DNA of 64,000 nt from assembly GCF_004382825.2 (NCBI RefSeq), contig NZ_SDQO02000004.1, positions 1-64,000 on the forward strand, read 5' to 3'. Positions 8,252-17,062 of the stretch are shown here, piece after piece. The notes under the pieces are model-generated. The model was not told the DNA's origin. It saw only the letters and a program-made list of their open reading frames with translations, and did no database searches. The position numbers and the translations under genes are program-made. Position 1 is the first letter of the stretch; each line of letters begins with the position of its first letter. The DNA comes from Corynebacterium silvaticum (GTDB taxonomy: Bacteria; Actinomycetota; Actinomycetes; Mycobacteriales; Mycobacteriaceae).

Positions 8252-9364
8252 CTAAGAGTCAGACTCCGAACCGTGAGTTTTCGATTTCGTTGCCCCAGCC
8301 CAGATGTTGATTCCGCCGTCGTTAGCAATCGTATCGATTTCATTGAGCTCTTCAGTGGTAAAGCTCAGATTATTAAGCGCATCAATGTTCTGATCTAGCT
8401 GTTCAACCGAGGAAGCTCCGATCAATGCACTAGTAACGGTCTCTATTCCGTAATCTCCTTGCTCCCTCAGAACCCATGCGATCGCCATTTGTGCAAGGGT
8501 CTGTCCGCGTCGCTTTGCAATCTCATTGAGCTTGGACACCATCTCTAGGTTGCTAGGAGAAAGCATGTCCGTTCCCAAAGACTTCCCAGCCGCGGCACGC
8601 GAGTTTTCCGGAATTCCATCCAGGTAACGGTCAGTCAGCAGCCCCTGAGCCAGAGGGGAAAACGCGATAACCCCGAGGCCAGAATCAGCAGCAGATTCCA
8701 GGAGAGAGTCCCCGTCTTCACCAGGTTCTTCCACCCAACGATTCAAAATGGAATAACTCGGCTGATGGATAAGCAGCGGGCATCCCTCTTCTGCCATCAT
8801 CGCCGCAGCCTCACTAGTCAGCTCTGCACCGTACGATGAGATCCCCACATAGCGAGCCTTACCCGAAGCCACAATATCGCGCAGCGCATATACGGTTTCC
8901 TCCAACGGGGTGTCCGGGTCCGGGCGATGGTGATAGAAAATATCCACGTGTTCTAGGCCCAGTCGAGATAAAGAAGCATCCAAAGAATCCATCAGATACT
9001 TCCGTGATCCTCCGAAGCTATAAGGGCCTGCCCCCATATTCCAGCCGGCTTTGCTTGAGATCACTATCTCATCGCGATACGCCTTGAGGGCCTCCGAAAA
9101 AATCCGACCAAAATTTTTCTCCGCAGATCCTGCAGGAGGGCCGTAGTTGTTGGCCAGATCAAAGTGAGTAATTCCCCGATCAAACGCACGATGAACAATC
9201 GCACGCTGTGTTGCTAGCGGCTTGTCATCTCCAAAGTTATGCCAGAAACCGAGACTGATAGCAGGAAGCCGCAGACCCGACTGCCCGACAATCCGGTATT
9301 CCATATCCTTGTAGCGATCCGCAGCAGGAACGTATACAGGTTCTGTTTCTCTTGAATATGTCAT
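8252..9364 (-). CDS. Aldo/keto reductase (YghZ/L-glyceraldehyde 3-phosphate reductase-like)
   Basis: This 370-residue NAD(P)H-dependent reductase has a TIM-barrel fold. The catalytic tetrad is visible: Asp in 'FDLANNYG', Tyr in the same motif, Lys in 'VISSKAG' and His in 'DIFYHHRPDP'. The 'NNYGPPAGSAE' stretch is characteristic of the YghZ/Kv-beta-like branch, which acts on small aldehydes such as methylglyoxal or L-glyceraldehyde 3-phosphate. The ATG at 9364 (MTYSRETEP) was chosen over the longer frame to 9457 because it gives the family N-terminus. Its physiological substrate is not evident from the neighbours. Confidence 0.9.
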   Translation of the reverse strand: MTYSRETEPVYVPAADRYKDMEYRIVGQSGLRLPAISLGFWHNFGDDKPLATQRAIVHRAFDRGITHFDLANNYGPPAGSAEKNFGRIFSEALKAYRDEIVISSKAGWNMGAGPYSFGGSRKYLMDSLDASLSRLGLEHVDIFYHHRPDPDTPLEETVYALRDIVASGKARYVGISSYGAELTSEAAAMMAEEGCPLLIHQPSYSILNRWVEEPGEDGDSLLESAADSGLGVIAFSPLAQGLLTDRYLDGIPENSRAAAGKSLGTDMLSPSNLEMVSKLNEIAKRRGQTLAQMAIAWVLREQGDYGIETVTSALIGASSVEQLDQNIDALNNLSFTTEELNEIDTIANDGGINIWAGATKSKTHGSESDS

Positions 9365-9443
9365 GCCTACCAGTGTGCGCTCACACACCGCTCGTTGTCG
9401 AGGAAAAATACAACACCCTAATTTAAGCCACTGACCAAGCACA

Positions 9444-9502
9444 ATGAGGCGTGCCACGATGTGCTAGCAAAAATCTACTAGCTACTGTGGTACGCCTCTT
9501 TG
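9444..9502. terminator. Long hairpin downstream of gatB
   Basis: The 12-base arms gaggcgtgccac and gtggtacgcctc pair (one G-U) around a 35-base segment that itself folds (gctag / ctagc). A TTTGTGTTTT tract follows on the plus strand. It lies between the gatB stop and the reductase start. It could be the gatB terminator or a small structured transcript. Confidence 0.6.
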
Positions 9503-9540
9503 TGTTTTAGCAGCGCGGAAGCATTGCTCCTTTAGCTCAA

Positions 9541-11046
9541 TTAGGCAAGCTTCTCCGCGATGAGCTTATTTACTTGAGCCGGGTCAGCTTTGCCTCGGGT
9601 AGCCTTCATCACTGCTCCGACGATTGCACCTGTAACCTTGGTGTTTCCAGCCCGGTACTTTTCTACGATATCGGGATTAGCAGCCAATGCTTCTTCGACA
9701 GCCTTTTCAATCGCACCATCGTCACGCACAACTTCCAAACCACGAGAAACAACAACCTGGTCAACGTCGCCTTCGCCGGCAAGAACGCCGTCGACAGCCT
9801 GGCGAGCCAACTTATTTGTCAGCTTTCCTTCTTTAACCAAAGCAGCTACGCGAGCAACCTGCGCGGCGCTAATAGGCAAAGCGTCAAGGTCTATTCCTTG
9901 CTCATTTGCTTTCTGCGACAAGTAAGCAACCCACCAGGAACGCGCCTCTGCAGGCGTTGCCCCTGCATCTACAGTTTCTACGATCAGATCAAGCGCGCCT
10001 GCGTTGACCAGATCACGCATCTCCTCGTCTTTAAGATTCCACTCCTGCTGGATACGCGAACGACGCACCCAAGGAAGTTCAGGAAGCGTCGAGCGGATTT
10101 CCTCCACCCACTCACGCGGTGCGATAACCGGTGGGAGGTCGGGATCGTTGAAGTAGCGGTAGTCTTCAGCTGTTTCTTTAGGACGACCCTTGGACGTAGT
10201 TCCGTCGGTTTCTTGATAGTGGCGCGTCTCCTGATCAATCGTCCCGCCATCTTCCAACACCTGAGCCTGACGCTGCATCTCAAAGCGCACTGCCTGCTCA
10301 ACGGACTTCAAGGAGTTAATGTTCTTGGTCTCGGTGCGCGTACCAAATTCGACGGTTCCAACGGGACGCAGCGACACGTTAGCATCACATCGCATCGAGC
10401 CCTGATCCATGCGAGCATCAGAAACGCCCAAGGCTTTCACCAAATCCCGAAGCGCCCCTACGTACGCACGCGCAACTTCTGGAGCTCGCTCTCCGGCGCC
10501 TTCAATTGGCTTGGTAACGATCTCGATGAGTGGGATACCTGCACGGTTGCAGTCGACGAGCGAAGCTGTAGCTCCGTGAATACGTCCGTCGGCACCGCCT
10601 AGGTGAGTCAGCTTTCCGGTGTCCTCTTCCATGTGCGCGCGCTCAATCTCCACGCGCCACGGGGTGCCATCGTCCAGCACAACATCCAGGTAGCCGTCGT
10701 AAGCGATGGGCTCGTCGTATTGCGAAATCTGGTAGTTCTTTGGCTGGTCTGGGTAAAAATAGTTCTTACGAGCAAACCGTGAGGATTCTGCAATCTGGCA
10801 GTTCAGTGCAAGACCGATCTTGATAGCCCACTCAACGCCCTTGGCATTAACCACAGGCAATGCACCTGGCAGTCCTAGGGAAACTGGATCAACGTTCGAG
10901 TTAGGCTCGGCACCAAAATGCGCCGAGGGGGCAGAAAACATTTTAGTTTCAGTGGCCAACTCCACGTGAACTTCAAGGCCCATGACAGGGTCGAATTTCT
11001 CCAGGACCTCATCAAAGTCCATCAGGTCATACATTGCAGCGGTCAT
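9541..11046 (-). CDS. gatB: Asp-tRNA(Asn)/Glu-tRNA(Gln) amidotransferase subunit B
   Basis: GatB binds misacylated Glu-tRNA(Gln) or Asp-tRNA(Asn), activates it with ATP and, with GatA and GatC, amidates it to the correct aminoacyl-tRNA. The 501-residue protein is full length. It has the family signature '[17 protein letters not shown]' near the N-terminus, '[15 protein letters not shown]' in the catalytic domain, and a C-terminal YqeY-like helical tail ending '[14 protein letters not shown]'. It is separated from gatCA by pfkA and other genes, as is usual in corynebacteria. Confidence 0.97.
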   Translation of the reverse strand: MTAAMYDLMDFDEVLEKFDPVMGLEVHVELATETKMFSAPSAHFGAEPNSNVDPVSLGLPGALPVVNAKGVEWAIKIGLALNCQIAESSRFARKNYFYPDQPKNYQISQYDEPIAYDGYLDVVLDDGTPWRVEIERAHMEEDTGKLTHLGGADGRIHGATASLVDCNRAGIPLIEIVTKPIEGAGERAPEVARAYVGALRDLVKALGVSDARMDQGSMRCDANVSLRPVGTVEFGTRTETKNINSLKSVEQAVRFEMQRQAQVLEDGGTIDQETRHYQETDGTTSKGRPKETAEDYRYFNDPDLPPVIAPREWVEEIRSTLPELPWVRRSRIQQEWNLKDEEMRDLVNAGALDLIVETVDAGATPAEARSWWVAYLSQKANEQGIDLDALPISAAQVARVAALVKEGKLTNKLARQAVDGVLAGEGDVDQVVVSRGLEVVRDDGAIEKAVEEALAANPDIVEKYRAGNTKVTGAIVGAVMKATRGKADPAQVNKLIAEKLA

Positions 11047-11163
11047 GACTCGAAATTCTAGTTCATCGCTACCGTTAATGGTTCATTGAGGTTGCCAGAA
11101 CGAGGCTCTCCATGCTCGCGCTTGGAATCTGCGCAACGTTCACAGCCCAACAGGGTAAAACAA

Positions 11164-11196
11164 TGGCCCTTCCTACTCGAAAAACAGGAAGGGCCA
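11164..11196 (-). terminator. Intrinsic terminator of pfkA
   Basis: The perfect 11-bp arms tggcccttcct and aggaagggcca pair across an 11-base loop. On the minus strand it is followed by TTGTTTTA, 12 bases after the pfkA stop. Confidence 0.92.
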
Positions 11197-11207
11197 CCAC
11201 GAATGTT

Positions 11208-12236
11208 TTATCCAAAGAGTGCTCTAGCAGTCCGATACCGGGCCTCAGGAACTACCTTCAAAGTTCCTACGGCTTCTTCCAAAGGAATCAGATCAATATG
11301 CTCACCGTGGAGTGCCACCATCTTGCCAAAATCCTGTGTATGGCATGCACGAGCAGCGTGTACACCATATCGAGTTGCCAAGACGCGATCATAGGCAGTT
11401 GGGGTGCCACCACGTTGGATGTGCCCAAGCACAGTGGTGCGCACATCGTGTCCCAGACGCCTCTTGATCTCTTCTCCGATCACCTGACCGATGCCATTAA
11501 AGGTTTGATGTCCAAACTGATCCACGCACCCTTGGTCAAAGCTCATCGTCCCTTCCTTAGGCAGGGCACCCTCAGCAACGACAATAATTCCGTACTTCTC
11601 CCCCATTTGGAAACGACGTTCCATTGCCTTACAGACTTCATTGATGTCAAAAGGCTGTTCTGGAATCACTGTGTAGTGAGCTCCACCTGCCATTCCGGCG
11701 TGCAGCGCAATCCACCCGACATGGCGTCCCATCACTTCCACGATCATCACGCGATTGTGGGATTCTGCTGTGGTATGGAGTCGATCAATGGCATCGGTTG
11801 CTACCGACACTGCTGTGTCAAAACCAAAGGTGTAATCGGTACCGTTGACGTCATTGTCAATGGTTTTTGGCACACCCACCACAGGAATTCCGTTATCGGA
11901 GAGCCATTGGGCTCCTTTTAGTGTGCCTTCGCCGCCTATGGGAATCAATGCGTCAATTTCGGCGTCTGCCAGATTCTCTTTGATTTGTTCAAGCCCCGCT
12001 TTGAACTTATCTGGGTGAAGACGACCAGTTCCCAAGATCGTTCCGCCGCGCAAAAGAATACGATCAATATTTTCATCATCGTAAAGTTGAATGCGCTTGT
12101 CTTCCATGAGACCAACCCAACCGTCCTCATATCCCACAACGGTAGAACCGTATTCGGAACACGTGCGGACGATACCGCGGATAACAGCGTTGAGTCCAGG
12201 GCAATCGCCACCGGAGGTTAAAGTCGCAATTCGCAT
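11208..12236 (-). CDS. pfkA: ATP-dependent 6-phosphofructokinase
   Basis: PfkA phosphorylates fructose 6-phosphate to fructose 1,6-bisphosphate in glycolysis. The 342-residue protein starts with '[15 protein letters not shown]'. It then has 'GGEGTLKGA', the catalytic '[20 protein letters not shown]', '[14 protein letters not shown]', and '[19 protein letters not shown]' near the C-terminus. Length and motifs fit the actinobacterial ATP-type enzyme. It lies upstream of gatB on the same strand but has its own terminator. Confidence 0.96.
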   Translation of the reverse strand: MRIATLTSGGDCPGLNAVIRGIVRTCSEYGSTVVGYEDGWVGLMEDKRIQLYDDENIDRILLRGGTILGTGRLHPDKFKAGLEQIKENLADAEIDALIPIGGEGTLKGAQWLSDNGIPVVGVPKTIDNDVNGTDYTFGFDTAVSVATDAIDRLHTTAESHNRVMIVEVMGRHVGWIALHAGMAGGAHYTVIPEQPFDINEVCKAMERRFQMGEKYGIIVVAEGALPKEGTMSFDQGCVDQFGHQTFNGIGQVIGEEIKRRLGHDVRTTVLGHIQRGGTPTAYDRVLATRYGVHAARACHTQDFGKMVALHGEHIDLIPLEEAVGTLKVVPEARYRTARALFG

Positions 12237-12388
12237 AGGCTTCAGTCTAGTCCTTCCCTGCCACTTTTGTGTTTGTTTATGCCCGCACGGAAACCCTTGA
12301 TCCTCTTTTTGTTGCGAATACCCTTGAGCCTGTGGGATTTATCACCTGCTAAGAGTCCCCCATGAAGTCCTGAAGTCCGCACAAGATT

Positions 12389-12716
12389 TTAAGAGCTGCC
12401 ACAGCCAGATTGCAATAGCTGCTTCAGCGCGTCCACATATTCCTCGTATTTCAGCGTCCCCTTATTCTGTAAGAGACACCCACACAACGTCTTTAGAACG
12501 ACTGGACCCATAATCGCGAAACCTACGTACATATCCCACAGACTCAAGAAAGTTTAATTGCTTGGATAGCGATGATTCGCTCAAGCAGGTAAGCTTCTGA
12601 AGCTTAGAAAACTTCATCTCATTACGATCAGGAATCGCTTTTGCTGCCCACAAAGTGGCACAGATTTTTGTCCGCGGCACAGTATGTAAATACCGATCCA
12701 GCGACACAGGGCTCAC
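12389..12716 (-). pseudogene. Winged-helix (MarR/ArsR-like) transcriptional regulator, frameshifted near the C-terminus
   Basis: Translation from the GTG at 12716 (GGAAG just upstream) gives an 84-residue winged helix with 'TKICATLWAA', the recognition region 'LSESSLSKQLNFLESVGYV' and the wing ending 'DVVWVSLTE', then TAA at 12462. One frame over, the sequence continues without interruption as 'NKGTLKYEEYVDALKQLLQ' to a stop at 12389. That is the expected C-terminal helix of the family (pattern SLTxKG). A single-base indel near 12465-12470 therefore splits the gene. It follows the membrane protein gene by 19 bases and probably formed an operon with it. The remaining N-terminal part might still bind DNA. 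Confidence 0.75.
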
Positions 12717-12735
12717 AGCTTCCGACGACTCATTG

Positions 12736-13239
12736 TCACAACATCGCTTCCGAGTACTTGGCAAACCAGAATATGGCCACACCACTCAACAGCGTCGCTA
12801 GGGTAGCGCCCGCAACAATGCTGAAATCTCGTGCCGCAGAGACAAGAAGAGGGCTCAACACAAGCACCATGTACCCTGCCTGCATCCGCTTCCTCTGCCC
12901 AGGTGGAACGTCGTAAAACCAATTTTGTTGCATTGGCTTTCCGCTACCCCGCACGGCATGCCGGACTCCTCGAGTCCGATAACTGTACACGGATGAGGCA
13001 CGGAAGATGGCCAAAAAGAAGAAAAGCACAGCGATGCTCAACCAAGGAGTACCAATGAGTCGAGAATAAAGAATGGCTAAGAACGACGCCCCTACTAGAC
13101 TCTTCCTCCACCGGGGAGAGCTTGCTGAGACTTTGTGTTGAGCATCTTCAGCAGTAGTAAGAAGTTCGTGCAGGTCCACTTCTGGTTGCTGGAGCTCTTT
13201 ATGTACACCTCCAGCTCGCGAGACTTGTTTGTCGCTCAT
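12736..13239 (-). CDS. Hypothetical membrane protein paired with the wHTH regulator
   Basis: The 167-residue protein has an acidic/polar N-terminus (about 1-43), a hydrophobic hairpin (about 46-80), a basic loop with 'RTRGVRHAVRGSGKP' and a second hydrophobic pair (about 118-160). The start ATG follows a GGAAG motif at good spacing. I do not recognise a family. The tight arrangement with the downstream regulator suggests the regulator controls it or responds to it; this is inference. It is preceded by the tandem hairpins of the region 13331-13402. Confidence 0.7.
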   Translation of the reverse strand: MSDKQVSRAGGVHKELQQPEVDLHELLTTAEDAQHKVSASSPRWRKSLVGASFLAILYSRLIGTPWLSIAVLFFFLAIFRASSVYSYRTRGVRHAVRGSGKPMQQNWFYDVPPGQRKRMQAGYMVLVLSPLLVSAARDFSIVAGATLATLLSGVAIFWFAKYSEAML

Positions 13240-13330
13240 AGCATCTTCCCTCTGCGTAGATTGTGGGTATGTAGCTCCTTGCCGCGCATTGGGTCAGCTA
13301 CACAGCACTATTCCTCGCAACACATAAAAG

Positions 13331-13347
13331 GGCGAGGAATCCTCGCC
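13331..13347 (-). terminator. Short GC-rich hairpin, second of a tandem pair
   Basis: The arms ggcgagg and cctcgcc pair across a 3-base loop, with a TTTTA tract following on the minus strand. It acts together with the longer hairpin just upstream on that strand. Confidence 0.65.
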
Positions 13348-13354
13348 TAAAACG

Positions 13355-13402
13355 TTACTTTCCCTGATGGAAAACGTACAGAGTTTCCATCAGGGAAAGT
13401 AA
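13355..13402 (-). terminator. Very long perfect hairpin downstream of the cobalamin-type cassette
   Basis: The 19-base arm at 13355-13373 (ttactttccctgatggaaa) is perfectly complementary to 13384-13402, with a 10-base loop. It lies 30 bases after the binding-protein stop and is followed on the minus strand by GTTTTAGG. It is the likely terminator of the ABC transporter operon and is unusually long and perfect. Confidence 0.8.
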
Positions 13403-13432
13403 TCAAAAGCAATCAGGAGGCGTTCAGATGCT

Positions 13433-14484
13433 TTAAGAAACAAACTCCTGGCCAGCTACAGAGCTAGGAAGTGTCAGCTTTGGAGTCATCTCAGACTGTG
13501 GAGCAAGGTTGAACTTTTCTAGGCCCTTACGCACATGCTCGGCGGCATCGATGTTGAGGTAACCTGAGGTCCACATTGTGTACGGCAAGTTGATAAAGCG
13601 ATTCTCTTTTACCGCGGGAAGGTTCTTGGTCGCAGGATTTGCGCGGAGCTCTTCTACTTTTTCGTTGAACTCCTGACCTGGATAATCCACAAAGACAAAA
13701 GCATCCGGGGTAGCAGAAGCGATCTTTTCCCAGCCCACGCTGGTCCAGGTGTCCTCGATATCACCTGAAGCATTCTGGGCGCCTGCGGAGCACCAAACTT
13801 TCCAGAGGTGTAAACAGCATCGCCTCTTCCGGAGTCAAAGACGAAAACATTCGGCTTCTTATCCGCTGTCTTGAGCTTCTTCAAGGACTCAAGTCGATCA
13901 GTAAGGTCTTTCACCGAGGATTCTGCTGTTTCCTTGTTATTATTGGTGATGGCTCCGATGTTGGAGATGTCCATCTGGACAGCTTCCCATGGGTCATAGA
14001 CCCCACGCTTATCTGATCCACTCTGCTTGCAGGACTCGCTCAGAATATAGGAAGAGATCCCCTGTGCTTTCAGGGATTCAGGAGTGAGATTCTTTTCCTC
14101 AGAAAAGCCATAATTCCAGCCTGCCATAAAGACGTCCGGATGCTTTGCCACCACGGCCTCCAGGGAGGGGTAATCCTTGGAAGTTTCGTTCAGAGAGTCA
14201 ACGTGCTCGCCAAACTTTGCGCGCAGAATCTCCTTGTCACGCTGCAGTGAGCTGACATATTTGATCTTGTCGCTGGCGCCTGCGGCAAGCGCAATAGAGA
14301 TGATGTTGCCATCATTGACAAAGAGCTCATTAGCCTTGTCAAAGGTCACTTCCTCACCACAGTTGGTGACGGTCACACCACTAGTTTTTGCGGCAGTCGA
14401 CTCTTTAGCAGAATCGGAGGTAGCGCCTCCACATGCGCTAAGAACAAGGGAAACCCCAAGAATTGGGATAATGGCTTTCTTCAT
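13433..14484 (-). pseudogene. Cobalamin/iron-siderophore-type ABC transporter substrate-binding lipoprotein, frameshifted
   Basis: The N-terminal frame from the ATG at 14484 (AAGGAG upstream) encodes a lipoprotein signal peptide ending in the lipobox 'LVLSACGG', then a periplasmic-binding fold through 'YTSGKFGAPQ'. There the frame is lost. The correct C-terminal continuation starts in another frame with 'GAQNASGDIEDTWTSVGWEK' and runs to 13433 ('SVAGQEFVS'). Around the junction (about 13781-13790), roughly seven residues expected by family comparison are missing, so a short non-triplet deletion is inferred. The cobalamin riboswitch upstream of the operon argues that the natural ligand was a corrinoid (BtuF-like role). 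Confidence 0.82.
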
Positions 14485-14514
14485 GGTCATGCTCCTTAAA
14501 AAAAATAGGAATTT

Positions 14515-15285
14515 TTAGAGTGAATCAATGATGACGTGGGAGCGGCTGGCACCAGGGTGCCGGGTGACAAATGCTTCCACTTCAAAGACTTTGCGCAAGT
14601 TCTCCGGGATCAGCACACTTTCCGGAGGCCCTGAAGCAACCACACCACCGTGATCAAGAACCACCACGTGATCAAAATGGCTCATCGCTAGATCAAGGTC
14701 ATGAACCGTTGCAATAATCGTGCGCCCAGAGTCTCGTAGCACTTTGAGCAGGTGCAGCTGGTGGTGCACATCAAGGTGGTTGGTCGGCTCATCAAGAAAA
14801 ATGAGATCCGTGCCTTGCGCAAATCCACGAGCAAAAAGCACTCGACGGCGCTGCCCACCAGAAAGCGACGCGCATTCCATCGCCGCACGGTCCTGCAAGC
14901 CAACAAGTTGCAATGCATCGTTGACCAAGCGCGTCTCTTCCTTGGAATCGAACTGCCACACTTTAGTGTGCGGGAGCCTACCCAGGCAGACTGCTTCTTT
15001 TACGGTCAAATCTCCAGGAGGTGTTTCCTCCTGTCCCACAAAAGTGAGCGTCTTTGCTCGCTGTTTTGACCGCATGGAATACACGTCAACATCGTCTATG
15101 AAAACCTTGCCGGCATGTGGTTTCCGGATTCCGGCAAGGACGCGCAAAAGAGTTGACTTTCCCACTCCATTGACGCCAACTATTGCGGTCATGGTGCCGC
15201 TGTCCACTGCAAAGTAAACGTCTCGGAGCAATAATACTGTCCGGTCAAATCCACACGCAACGCCTGCTGCTTGAAAACGTGTCAT
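14515..15285 (-). CDS. ABC transporter ATP-binding protein (cobalamin/siderophore type, BtuD-like)
   Basis: This 256-residue ATPase of the FecE/BtuD family has Walker A 'GVNGVGKSTLLRV', a Q-loop 'VGQEE', signature 'LSGGQRRRVLFAR', Walker B 'DLIFLDEPTNHLD' and the switch His in 'IIATVHDLD'. The start at 15285 follows AGGA and the permease stop by one base (TAAAATG), indicating translational coupling. It powers import with the membrane subunit encoded just upstream. Control by the cobalamin riboswitch suggests B12 uptake; a siderophore is the alternative. Confidence 0.9.
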   Translation of the reverse strand: MTRFQAAGVACGFDRTVLLLRDVYFAVDSGTMTAIVGVNGVGKSTLLRVLAGIRKPHAGKVFIDDVDVYSMRSKQRAKTLTFVGQEETPPGDLTVKEAVCLGRLPHTKVWQFDSKEETRLVNDALQLVGLQDRAAMECASLSGGQRRRVLFARGFAQGTDLIFLDEPTNHLDVHHQLHLLKVLRDSGRTIIATVHDLDLAMSHFDHVVVLDHGGVVASGPPESVLIPENLRKVFEVEAFVTRHPGASRSHVIIDSL

Positions 15286-15286
15286 T

Positions 15287-16315
15287 TTAGTCCTGGCCCC
15301 CAAAATGATAGTTCTTTCTTCCCATAAGAATCAGGAAGAGCGGTGCGCCGACAACCCCTGTTACCACGCCCAACGGGATCTCCTGTGGCGGAGCAGCAAT
15401 CCGGGCAAGTACGTCAACCCAGACCATAAAAAGCGCACCGAACACTGCAGCGATAGGCAAAAGACGACGATGAAGTGAGCCAACCAGTATCCGCGCCAGA
15501 TGCGGAATTACTAGGCCCACAAATCCGATGCCTCCAGCCACAGCGACCATGCCGCCTACGAGGAGAGCTTGGACAAAAAACAGGCCTTGGCGCAGCAGCC
15601 CTACCCGAACACCCAAAGCGGCGGCGGTGTCGGGGCCTGCGGCAAGAGCGTCCATCTGGCGGTTACATAGCATCAAAATAATAAAAGCCACAAGCACCAC
15701 GACTGCCGGTATGAGGAGCTTGTTCCATTGTGCTCCGGCTACTGATCCGAGCATCCAAAACATCACGCCTTGCGCAGCACGAGCATCAGGCCCCTTGAAC
15801 ACCAAAAAGCTAGCAAGCGCGGAGAAAGCGGAAGACAGAACCACACCGGAGAGGATGAGGCGCAGTGGCGTCAGCCCTCCTTGAGCGATAGTCACCGCAT
15901 ACACAGTTAACGTGGCCACAAGTGCACCAATCAAAGCCCCAGCTGAGAGTGAATAAAGGCCAAAGCCACTCAAGACGCCAAAGACGAGCACTGCGGTTGC
16001 ACCTACGCTCGCGCCGGAAGAAATACCAAGCAGATACGGGTCAGCCAACGGATTTCGGACAAGCGTTTGCATTGTTACACCGGCAAGAGCCAAGCCTGCT
16101 CCCACAATAAGTGCAAGCAAACCACGAGGTGCACGAAGCTCCCAAACCACTGCGTCTACCGCTTGATCGGAGTAGGTCTCCCCTGCAAGGTGCTGACGTA
16201 CTACTTCCCATATTTCCGAGCGCGAATAATCAACCGACCCAAAAGATAAAGACACCACAAAGCTCAGTGCCGCTAGTCCTACAATGATGAGGAAAAGCGC
16301 TGGAGTGGCAGGCAA
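15287..16315 (-). CDS. ABC transporter permease (FecCD/BtuC family)
   Basis: The 342-residue integral membrane protein has about ten hydrophobic helices and FecCD-family motifs: 'LRAPRGLLALIVGAGLALAG', 'NPLADPYLLGISSGASVGA', and 'IGFVGLVIPHLARILVG', which contacts the ATPase. Translation appears to begin at a TTG (16315). No strong ribosome binding site is visible there, which fits translational control by the riboswitch just upstream. It is the first gene of a permease-ATPase-binding protein operon. Confidence 0.9.
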   Translation of the reverse strand: MPATPALFLIIVGLAALSFVVSLSFGSVDYSRSEIWEVVRQHLAGETYSDQAVDAVVWELRAPRGLLALIVGAGLALAGVTMQTLVRNPLADPYLLGISSGASVGATAVLVFGVLSGFGLYSLSAGALIGALVATLTVYAVTIAQGGLTPLRLILSGVVLSSAFSALASFLVFKGPDARAAQGVMFWMLGSVAGAQWNKLLIPAVVVLVAFIILMLCNRQMDALAAGPDTAAALGVRVGLLRQGLFFVQALLVGGMVAVAGGIGFVGLVIPHLARILVGSLHRRLLPIAAVFGALFMVWVDVLARIAAPPQEIPLGVVTGVVGAPLFLILMGRKNYHFGGQD

Positions 16316-16339
16316 TTTTACGCACTACAAGACCCACTT

Positions 16340-16560
16340 GAGTCGGTCTGCCCGCCTAAATCGCGAGGCGGCAGAACAAGTCTGCTGACTAAGCCGGTCT
16401 TCGGACTTAGATACTCAAACCCACAATTACCGCCCTTCCCAGGAATCCAAACCCCAGTGGTATTTCAAGGTAATTGCAGTTGTATCCTCACCGCTGCGCG
16501 CCAGTTCTGGTTTTGCACCAGATTCCCGATGTGGCGCTGCCGCCACTCACTCAGTCACTG
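16340..16560 (-). ncRNA. Cobalamin (B12) riboswitch
   Basis: Read on the minus strand, the leader contains 'GGGAATCTGGTGCAAAACC', then 'GGCGCGCAGCGGTGAG', 'CACTGGG', 'CTGGGAAGG' and the 3' signature 'AAGTCCGAAGACC...AGTCAGCAGAC'. These are in the order and spacing of cobalamin riboswitch aptamers. A stable hairpin (16348-16374, ctgcccgcct / aggcggcag) lies between the aptamer and the permease start. It has no T-tract, so an expression platform acting on translation is likely. Coordinates are approximate. Confidence 0.9.
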
Positions 16561-16571
16561 AAAATCTTCTT

Positions 16572-16577
16572 CAGTAT
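16572..16577 (-). promoter_or_regulatory. -10 element of the riboswitch-controlled operon
   Basis: TATACT on the minus strand lies just upstream of the aptamer, with a TTAGTA-like -35 region at plausible spacing. Assigned from position and consensus only. Confidence 0.4.
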
Positions 16578-16691
16578 AAATAGCAAGATACTAAGAAACC
16601 GAATCTCTCACTGGGACACCCCGACGCAAAAGCTTCTCGACGCCCCTCTCCTACCAATCGCTCACGTCGCACGAATATCTCAGCCTGTAGC

Positions 16692-17033
16692 ATGAGCACC
16701 ATGGCACAATTTATGGGTTTTGACATCAAGCCTCCTGCGGAGGTCACTACGTCTGCGGTCGTTGCTAGTGGTCTGATAGGAGGTTGGCTTACTGCCCGCG
16801 AGACCGGCATACGGCCACTCGGTGGCGCGGTCCTTGCGGCTGCAGGTGTGTGGGCTGGGCGCTCGTGGTGGGCAAAAGGCGGAGTCCTCCTGACGTCCGC
16901 TCTTGCGGCAACCTACATTGGAGCATTCGGACTTAGCCATCCGCTTGCGAAAAAGATCGGCGCATGGCCAGCGGTTCTCACGGTTACTGCTGCAACCGCA
17001 ACCGCTTCCTACGCGCTATCAGACACCCGTTAA
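16692..17033 (+). CDS. Small hypothetical membrane protein
   Basis: The 113-residue protein is almost entirely small and hydrophobic residues, with four likely membrane segments (about 19-35, 43-58, 63-80 and 92-108) separated by short charged turns such as 'TARETG' and 'HPLAKKIG'. It begins MSTMAQFMGFDIKPP; an ATG nine bases downstream is an alternative start. No known family motif is visible. It is divergent from the transporter operon and convergent with the MFS gene. Function unknown. Confidence 0.7.
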   Translation: MSTMAQFMGFDIKPPAEVTTSAVVASGLIGGWLTARETGIRPLGGAVLAAAGVWAGRSWWAKGGVLLTSALAATYIGAFGLSHPLAKKIGAWPAVLTVTAATATASYALSDTR

Positions 17034-17062
17034 CCACATTCCGGCTGCCTCCCCAAGGTTGA

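Noticed and set aside
9525-9550. Sequence tttagctcaattagg resembling a tRNA D-arm near the gatB stop
   Set aside because: No matching anticodon or T-arm follows, and it overlaps the gatB coding end.
9574-10602. Long plus-strand open frame of 342 codons
   Set aside because: It lies entirely antisense to gatB, has no domain and follows from codon bias of the real gene.
11112-11921. Plus-strand open frame of 269 codons
   Set aside because: Antisense to pfkA and crossing its terminator; no recognisable protein features.
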